Below the pieces are notes generated by a model. The model was not told where the DNA came from, ran no database searches, and saw only the letters and a list, made by a program, of their open reading frames with translations. A stretch of DNA of 64,000 nucleotides from Streptomyces sp. CG1 (GTDB lineage: Bacteria; Actinomycetota; Actinomycetes; Streptomycetales; Streptomycetaceae): positions 2,108,001 to 2,172,000 of the forward strand of contig NZ_CP163518.1 in the NCBI RefSeq assembly GCF_041080625.1, written 5' to 3'. A program made the position numbers and the translations under genes. Positions 59,445 through 64,000 of the stretch are shown piece after piece. How positions within the stretch are numbered: the first letter of the stretch is position 1; each line of letters opens with the position of its first letter.

Positions 59445-59639
59445 TTATGAGCGCGGCTTGGTCCACGTCATCCGATCCCGCTTCCAGCACGACGGAAAAC
59501 GTCCGGTCCGGGCCGCCGGGCGGCCGATCTCCGGGCGGTAGGCCTGGTAGACGGTGACCGTGGCGTCCGTGTACCGGGCCCGGATGCGGAACTTCGGTTC
59601 GGGCTCGGCGGATCGGGGCTCACGGAAATGATCGTTCAT
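59445..59639 (-). pseudogene. DUF4291 gene, N-terminal part
   Basis: ATG 59639 opens 64 residues: MNDHFREPRSAEPEPKFRIR, then ARYTDATVTVYQAYRPEIGR and KRDRMTW, the normal start of DUF4291 proteins. After TW the frame enters the element and stops within a few codons (TKPRS). The C-terminal part, beginning IKPSFLWMMYRCGW, is at 39.1-39.55 kb. The two parts join exactly at the shared TCCACGTCA. Confidence 0.88.
59455..59470. other. right attachment junction of the ICE (att core)
   Basis: GGCTTGGTCCACGTCA is the partner of 39542-39557. Left of TCCACGTCA (59462-59470) the sequence belongs to the element (arm AGCGCGGCTTG); to the right it is DUF4291. Confidence 0.8.
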
Positions 59640-59749
59640 GGGGACAGAGTCGGCTCTCGGCCATGTCCCGCACCACCGAATTTGCCCGCACGGCCGAATA
59701 TCCGTCCGCGCCCCTTGGCTCCGCGCCCGTCATGCCCAACACTGTGCCG

Positions 59750-60226
59750 ATGACGCAGCGTACCGAGCTGGCGACCGTGCTGGACCGGCTTGCCGTGGAC
59801 GAGCTGATCACCGCGTACGCGGTGGCGGTGGACGACGGCGACTGGACGGCGTACCGAAGGCTGTTCACGGCGGACGGACGGGCCGACTACCGTTCGGCCG
59901 GCGGCATAGAGGGCGACGCCGGGCGGATCGCCGAATGGCTCACCGAGAGCCTTGCTCTGTTCGCCATGCGCCAGCACCTGATCGTCAACCGCCGGGTCCG
60001 CTTCGGCATCCTCGACCATGACACCGGCGACACGGCATCAGTACGAGCCGACTACCTCAACCCGATGCGCTTCACGACCACCGACGGCCCCACGGCCCCG
60101 GACCTGATCTGCGGCGGCCGCTACGACTTCGCGCTGCTGAGGACACCGGAGGGCTGGCGCCTGCGAGAGGTGGTTGTCAAGGAAAAATGGCGCAGCCTCT
60201 CAGCCGAGGGAGCTGCAACCCCCTAG
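59750..60226 (+). CDS. SnoaL-like (NTF2-fold) protein
   Basis: The protein has 158 residues from ATG 59750 (MTQRTELATVLDRLAVDELI); earlier in-frame ATGs at 59732 and 59663 would add up to 29 residues without family character. The pattern VDELITAYAVAVDDGDWTAY, RRLFTADGRADYRSAGG, HLIVNRRVRFGI, YDFALLRTPEGWRLREVVV is that of small NTF2-like SnoaL proteins, which act as cyclases, isomerases or binding proteins. It is divergent from the split DUF4291 gene and starts close to that gene's start. No partner enzyme is adjacent. Confidence 0.75.
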   Translation: MTQRTELATVLDRLAVDELITAYAVAVDDGDWTAYRRLFTADGRADYRSAGGIEGDAGRIAEWLTESLALFAMRQHLIVNRRVRFGILDHDTGDTASVRADYLNPMRFTTTDGPTAPDLICGGRYDFALLRTPEGWRLREVVVKEKWRSLSAEGAATP

Positions 60227-60335
60227 GACGACAGCAACAGCCGAGCCCCACCGCGCATGCTTTCCGCACACCCTGGAGAAGATCGCTCCCAACGCGCACA
60301 CTGGAATCAGCGCTAGGTAGGGAGGGTGGGTCCAT

Positions 60336-61901
60336 ATGAGGACGATCAACCACTGGCTCACCTCCCCCTGGCGCCGCTCCGGCATCGCCGCCCTCGCCGG
60401 TGCCCTGCCCGTGCTCGCATTCCCCGCCCCCTCCCTGTGGTGGTTCGCGTACGTCGCTCTCGTCCCCTGGATCCTGCTGGCCCGCTCGTCCCCGACCGGC
60501 CGACGGGCCGCGTACGACGGCTGGAGCGGCGGCTTCGGCTTCCTGCTGGCGGTGCACCACTGGCTGCTGCCCAGCCTGCACGTGTTCATCTTCCTGATCG
60601 CCGCCCTGCTGGGCGCGCTCTGGGCGCCCTGGGGCTGGCTGGTGCGCCGCTACCTCGGCGAGCAGCCGTCGCCGGGCCGGGGCGCCGTCGCGCTGCTGGT
60701 GCTGCCGTCGGCCTGGCTGATGGTGGAGCTGGTGCGGTCCTGGCAGGGGCTCGGCGGGCCGTGGGGCATGCTGGGCGCCAGCCAGTGGCAGGTGTCGCCC
60801 GCGCTGCGGCTGGCCTCGGTCGGCGGGGTGTGGCTGCTCAGCTTCCTGATCGTGGCCGTGAACGTGGCGGCGGCCGTACTGATCTCCGTGCGTGAGGCGC
60901 GGGTACCGGCCGTGGCCTCGCTGGTCGCCACGGCCGCCGCGACCTCGGCCGCGTGGGCCTGGGCGCCGCGCCCGGAGGCGGACGGGAGGGTCCGGATCGC
61001 CGTCGTGCAGCCGGGGATCATGGACGGTGGCCTGAGGCGGTTCGACCGCGAGGAGCAGCTGACCCGGCAGCTCGTCGGGCAACACCTCGACCTGGTCGTA
61101 TGGGGCGAGTCCAGCGTCGGCTTCGATCTGGGCGACCGGCCCGATCTGACCCGGCGGATCGCCGCGCTGTCCCGCGAGACCGGCGCCGATGTGCTGGTGA
61201 ACGTGGACGCCCGCCGCTCCGACCTGCCCGGCATCTACAAGAGCTCGGTGCTGGTCGGCCCGAACGGCCTGACCCGCTACCGGTACGACAAGATGCGGCT
61301 CGTGCCCTTCGGCGAGTACATACCCGCCCGCTCGCTGCTCGGCTGGGCCACCTCGGTCGGCAAGGCCGCAGGCGAGGACCGCAGGCGGGGCACCGAGCAG
61401 GTCGTGATGAACGTCGGGCACGGGCTGCGGATCGGCCCGCTGATCTGCTTCGAGACTGCGTTCCCGGACATGAGCCGGCATCTGGCGGAGGACGGCGCCG
61501 ATGTCCTGCTCGGCCAGTCCGCCACGTCCACCTTCCAGGGCAGCTGGGCGCCGGAGCAGCACGCCTCGCTGGCCGCGCTGCGGGCCGCCGAGACCGGCCG
61601 CCCGATGGTGCACGCGACCCTCACCGGTGTCTCGGCCGTGTACGGGCCGGGCGGGCAGCGGCTCGGGCCGTGGCTCGGCACCGACGCGAACACCGCCCGG
61701 GTGTACGACGTACCGCTCGCGCACGGCATCACGCCCTACGTCCGCTACGGCGACTGGCCGGTGCAGGGCGCGCTGCTGGTGCTCGCCGCGCTGTGCGCCA
61801 CGGAGGGCGTACGGACACTCAGGCTGCGGCGCAGCGGTCCCGAACCGCTCGTACCACCCGCTCGCACAGTTCATGGGTCGCCAGCGCGTCCCGGGCGCTG
61901 A
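60336..61901 (+). CDS. lnt: apolipoprotein N-acyltransferase
   Basis: The protein has 521 residues. N-terminal membrane helices (residues ~15-200) lead to a nitrilase-type domain with the catalytic triad visible: Glu in LVVWGESSVGFDLG (~256), Lys in YRYDKMRLVPFGEYI (~317), and Cys in IGPLICFETAFPDM (~370). The enzyme adds a third acyl chain to lipoprotein N-termini at the membrane; Streptomyces carries active Lnt proteins. AGGGAGGG lies upstream of ATG 60336. Its 3' end overlaps the convergent oxidoreductase gene by 83 bases, an unusual arrangement. Confidence 0.92.
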   Translation: MRTINHWLTSPWRRSGIAALAGALPVLAFPAPSLWWFAYVALVPWILLARSSPTGRRAAYDGWSGGFGFLLAVHHWLLPSLHVFIFLIAALLGALWAPWGWLVRRYLGEQPSPGRGAVALLVLPSAWLMVELVRSWQGLGGPWGMLGASQWQVSPALRLASVGGVWLLSFLIVAVNVAAAVLISVREARVPAVASLVATAAATSAAWAWAPRPEADGRVRIAVVQPGIMDGGLRRFDREEQLTRQLVGQHLDLVVWGESSVGFDLGDRPDLTRRIAALSRETGADVLVNVDARRSDLPGIYKSSVLVGPNGLTRYRYDKMRLVPFGEYIPARSLLGWATSVGKAAGEDRRRGTEQVVMNVGHGLRIGPLICFETAFPDMSRHLAEDGADVLLGQSATSTFQGSWAPEQHASLAALRAAETGRPMVHATLTGVSAVYGPGGQRLGPWLGTDANTARVYDVPLAHGITPYVRYGDWPVQGALLVLAALCATEGVRTLRLRRSGPEPLVPPARTVHGSPARPGR

Positions 61902-62730
61902 GTACCTTCCCGGCGCGCACGGCGTCGAGGAAGGCGAGGACCGTCTGCTCGATGCCGCGCTGCCGGGCCACCGGCACCCAGTCGCCGCGGCGGCGCACGG
62001 TCGGCTGGCCTTTGTGGTCGATCACCTCGGCGAGGTTGAGCACCTGACGCTTGGTGTCCTGCCCGGAGACCTCCAGGATCTCCTCCGTGGAACCGCTGAG
62101 CCGGTTCATCACACCGAGCGCGGTGAAGCCGTCGCCGCCGAGCTGGAGCACGACGTGGTGCAGCAGTCCGTCCACGACGCGGGCGCGCACGGTCACGTCG
62201 TCGACCGGTCCTGGCACCAGGAACCGCAGGGTGTCGACGACATGGATGAAGTCGTCCAGGATCATCGAGCGCGGTTCCTCGGGCAACCCGATCCGGTTCT
62301 TCTGCATGAGGATCAGCTCGCGCGGGTGGTCCAGGCACTGCGCGTACCCGGGGGCGTACCGGCGGTTGAAGCCGACGAAGAGGGAGACCCCGCGCTGCTC
62401 GGCGAGACGCACCAGCCGTTCGGAGTCGGCGAGTTCGTAGGCGAGCGGCTTGTCCACGTACGTCGGTACGCCTGCCTGGAGCAGCCGGGTGACGATCTCG
62501 GGGTGGACGGCGGTCGGCGCGTGCACGAAGGCCGCGTCGAGGCCCGCCGCGAGCAGGGAGTCGAGCGTGGTGTGCCGCCGGCCGGCGGGCAGGTGCAGGG
62601 TGTCCGCGACCCGGTCGAGGGTGGCGGGCGTCCGGGTCTGCAGATGCAGGTCGACCCCCGGCTGCGTGCCCAGCACCGGCAGGTATGCCTTCTGCGCGAT
62701 GTCCCCGAGTCCGATGCAGCCGACCTTCAC
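61819..62730 (-). CDS. Gfo/Idh/MocA-family oxidoreductase
   Basis: The protein has 303 residues from GTG 62730, with GGGAG 5 bases upstream. The N-terminal Rossmann motif is VGCIGLGDIAQKAYLPVL, and the family's second motif is PTYVDKPLAYELADSERL (EKP-like). A later segment is GVSLFVGFNRRYAPGY. The C-terminal alpha/beta domain begins MILDDFIHVVDTLRFLV. The family oxidises or reduces sugars and related compounds with NAD(P). It precedes no obvious sugar cluster, and it starts 10 bases after the FAD monooxygenase stop, so the two may share a transcript. Confidence 0.88.
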   Translation of the reverse strand: MKVGCIGLGDIAQKAYLPVLGTQPGVDLHLQTRTPATLDRVADTLHLPAGRRHTTLDSLLAAGLDAAFVHAPTAVHPEIVTRLLQAGVPTYVDKPLAYELADSERLVRLAEQRGVSLFVGFNRRYAPGYAQCLDHPRELILMQKNRIGLPEEPRSMILDDFIHVVDTLRFLVPGPVDDVTVRARVVDGLLHHVVLQLGGDGFTALGVMNRLSGSTEEILEVSGQDTKRQVLNLAEVIDHKGQPTVRRRGDWVPVARQRGIEQTVLAFLDAVRAGKVLSARDALATHELCERVVRAVRDRCAAA

Positions 62731-62740
62731 GTGCTCTCCC

Positions 62741-63916
62741 CTACGGCTTTCCGGCGATGGTCTTCCCGGCAGCATAAGGGGGCCGCCAGTCGGCGATGCC
62801 GTCGAAACCACGCAGGAAGAGCGCGGGTCCGGCCTTCGACAGGGCCGCGACGACGATGTCGCGTACGGCGACGGCGGCGGGGTTGCCGGCCATGTTCAGG
62901 CGGGCGACCCTGACGGCCTGGCGGGCGATCGCGGTGGTGCGCGGGAGGCGGGCGGCGGTGTACGCGGCCAGGTCGTCGCCGTGGTGGGCGAGTACGATCG
63001 CGTCCTCGATGGCCTGGTTGCCGCCCTGGCCGAGGGTCGGCGGCATGGCGTGGGCGGCGTCCCCGAGCAGGGCGACCCGGCCCAAGTGGTGGGCGGGCAG
63101 GGGCGTGGCGATGTGGTGGACGTCGTGCCGGAGCACATCCTCGGGACGGGCGGCGGCGAGGACGGCCGGGACGGGGTCGTGCCAGTCGCCGAACCGGCGC
63201 AGGAGTTCGGCCTTCTCGTCGTCCGGCGGCCGCTCGCCCGCCGGGGTCGTGGCGGCCGCGTAGGCGTAGACACGGCCGTCCTTGAGCGGGTGTGTGCCCC
63301 AGATGCGGCCCCGCCCCCAGGTCTCGTGCGAGGCGAACTCCACGCCGGGCACCGGGATGAGCACCCGCCAGGTGGTGAACCCCGCGTACACCGGGCCGGG
63401 GTGGAGCGGGAAAAGAACCCTGCGGACACGGGAGTTGATGCCGTCCGCGCCGACCACCAGCTCGGCCTCCAGCTCCTGCCCGCCGACGCTCACCCGGGCG
63501 GGCCGTCGGCTGTCCCCGGGGCCGTCGAGGGTCGCGGCTGCCGCGGTGCGGACGGCGCCGGGCGGGAGCAGGGCGGCGAGCCGGTCGATCAGGGTGGCGC
63601 GGGGCAGCAGGACCAGTGGCCCGCCGAAGCGGGCGGCGGCGGCCTCGGCGCTGGAACGCGACAGCCAGCGCCCACCCGGAGTGCGCAGCCCACCGTCTCC
63701 CTGCCAGGCGGCGAGGTCGCGGATCTCGTCGCCGATGCCGAGCACGTCCAGGGCGCGCAGGGCGTTGGGGGCCAGGGAGATGGCCGCGCCGACCGGTTCC
63801 AGGGAGGGGGCTCGCTCCAGCACGGTCACGTCCCAGCCTCTGCCGTGCAGGGCCGCCGCCGCGGTCAGGCCTCCGATTCCGCCGCCGATGACGATCGCGC
63901 GCGCCGACTGTGGCAT
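62741..63916 (-). CDS. FAD-dependent aromatic-type monooxygenase
   Basis: The protein has 391 residues. The FAD-binding motifs are complete: GxGxxG in AIVIGGGIGGLTAAAALHG, the DG motif in ELVVGADGINSRVRRVLF, and GD motif in LLGDAAHAMPPTLGQGGNQA. Ring-type segments (WRVLIPVPGVEF and HDPVPAVLAAARPEDVLRHD) match salicylate/PHBH-like hydroxylases. The enzyme hydroxylates an aromatic or polyketide substrate with NAD(P)H and O2. It is preceded by three palindromic operators, suggesting control by a TetR-like regulator encoded just right of the window. Confidence 0.9.
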   Translation of the reverse strand: MPQSARAIVIGGGIGGLTAAAALHGRGWDVTVLERAPSLEPVGAAISLAPNALRALDVLGIGDEIRDLAAWQGDGGLRTPGGRWLSRSSAEAAAARFGGPLVLLPRATLIDRLAALLPPGAVRTAAAATLDGPGDSRRPARVSVGGQELEAELVVGADGINSRVRRVLFPLHPGPVYAGFTTWRVLIPVPGVEFASHETWGRGRIWGTHPLKDGRVYAYAAATTPAGERPPDDEKAELLRRFGDWHDPVPAVLAAARPEDVLRHDVHHIATPLPAHHLGRVALLGDAAHAMPPTLGQGGNQAIEDAIVLAHHGDDLAAYTAARLPRTTAIARQAVRVARLNMAGNPAAVAVRDIVVAALSKAGPALFLRGFDGIADWRPPYAAGKTIAGKP

Positions 63917-63932
63917 GGCTCCTCCCGGATCC

Positions 63933-63997
63933 GTGTACTACGGCTGTAGTACACACAACTCTACTACAGCCGTAGTACACGCACTACAGTCGTAGTG
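63933..63997. promoter_or_regulatory. three copies of a palindromic operator upstream of the monooxygenase
   Basis: GTGTACTAC-GGCT-GTAGTACAC (63933-63954), TACTAC-AGCC-GTAGTA (63962-63977) and CACTAC-AGTC-GTAGTG (63982-63997) share ACTAC-N4-GTAGT. Centres lie about 26 and 20 bases apart. The array begins 17 bases before the monooxygenase start. Confidence 0.7.
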
Positions 63998-64000
63998 ACG

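Larger units (their letters stand above)
39558..59461. mobile_element. actinomycete integrative and conjugative element, ~19.9 kb, serine-integrase type, inserted in a DUF4291 gene
   Basis: The element is bounded by near-identical 16-base junctions and carries the AICE backbone: GntR (KorSA-like) regulator, SCO3933-like protein, TraB/FtsK translocase, Spd-like protein, Rep initiator and integrase, grouped at 53.3-59.4 kb. Cargo occupies 39.7-52.9 kb. Joining the two element ends rebuilds an attP in which AGCGCGGCTTG and CAAGCCGCGTT form an 11-base inverted repeat (one mismatch) around GTCCACGT, as expected for a serine integrase. Joining the chromosomal sides restores a continuous DUF4291 reading frame. 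Base composition falls clearly at 45.1-46.8 kb, showing mixed ancestry. Confidence 0.88.

Noticed and set aside
59445-59639. 64-residue frame taken as a complete small protein
   Set aside because: The sequence is the N-terminal part of DUF4291 and ends artificially inside the element.
1-64000. CRISPR arrays, complete tRNA or rRNA genes, insertion sequences with transposases
   Set aside because: I saw no regularly spaced repeats, no cloverleaf sequences, no rRNA and no transposase motifs on either strand.

Overview
The window is high-GC actinobacterial DNA, almost certainly from a Streptomyces chromosome. Supporting signs are strong GC bias at third codon positions, frequent GTG starts, ATGA/GTGA gene overlaps, an EF-Tu3-type tuf gene, and a pSAM2-style integrative element.

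Left part (1-15.2 kb): one operon on the minus strand. It encodes a compact PUFA-synthase-like iterative polyketide/fatty-acid system. The first large protein is (nitronate-monooxygenase/PfaD-like)-KS-AT-ACP-KR and the second is KS-AT-DH-phosphopantetheinyl transferase. A free ACP, an alpha/beta hydrolase, a macrolide-type glycosyltransferase and a SAM methyltransferase follow; the last is cut by the window start. The genes overlap or nearly touch and are preceded by a consensus-like promoter at 15172-15200. The likely product is a glycosylated, methylated long-chain or polyene lipid (inference).

Middle part (15.4-39.1 kb): mostly chromosomal genes. They include a ricin-lectin protein with a sigma-like N-terminus, galU and a secreted PAF-acetylhydrolase-like enzyme. 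A two-gene conflict module follows (trypsin-co-occurring small protein plus trypsin/STAND NTPase/WD40 protein). Then come an MFS exporter lying between two remnants of MFS genes, a spermidine-synthase-like gene, tuf3, an AlkD-like gene, a formaldehyde-type dehydrogenase, a TVP38 protein, thiolase with a divergent HxlR regulator and a perfect operator, uppP, and a 59-aa conserved small protein.

39.55-59.47 kb: an integrated actinomycete ICE of about 19.9 kb. It splits a DUF4291 gene: the C-terminal part lies at 39.1-39.55 kb and the N-terminal part at 59.46-59.64 kb. Both junctions share a 16-bp near-identical sequence, and joining the element ends rebuilds an attP with an inverted repeat. The right half is the backbone: KorSA-like GntR regulator with two operators, SCO3933-like protein, TraB/FtsK translocase, Spd-like membrane protein, tiny zinc-ribbon protein, Rep initiator with a 5'-end frameshift, and a large serine integrase. 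The left half is cargo: a six-gene WXG100-type secretion operon, two low-GC HEPN-like or unknown genes, a small membrane protein behind a long hairpin leader, a DUF4145 gene, an APH-like kinase, and a regulator/ATPase pair with palindromic operators.

The most unusual signal is a pair of long imperfect hairpins on the ICE, at 44.96-45.14 kb (+) and 52.93-53.08 kb (-). They share a bulge and loop sequence and show compensatory changes in their stems. They look like two members of one structured RNA or ssDNA family.

Right part (59.6-64 kb): chromosomal SnoaL-like protein, apolipoprotein N-acyltransferase, Gfo/Idh/MocA oxidoreductase, and a FAD monooxygenase preceded by three copies of a palindromic operator at the window edge.
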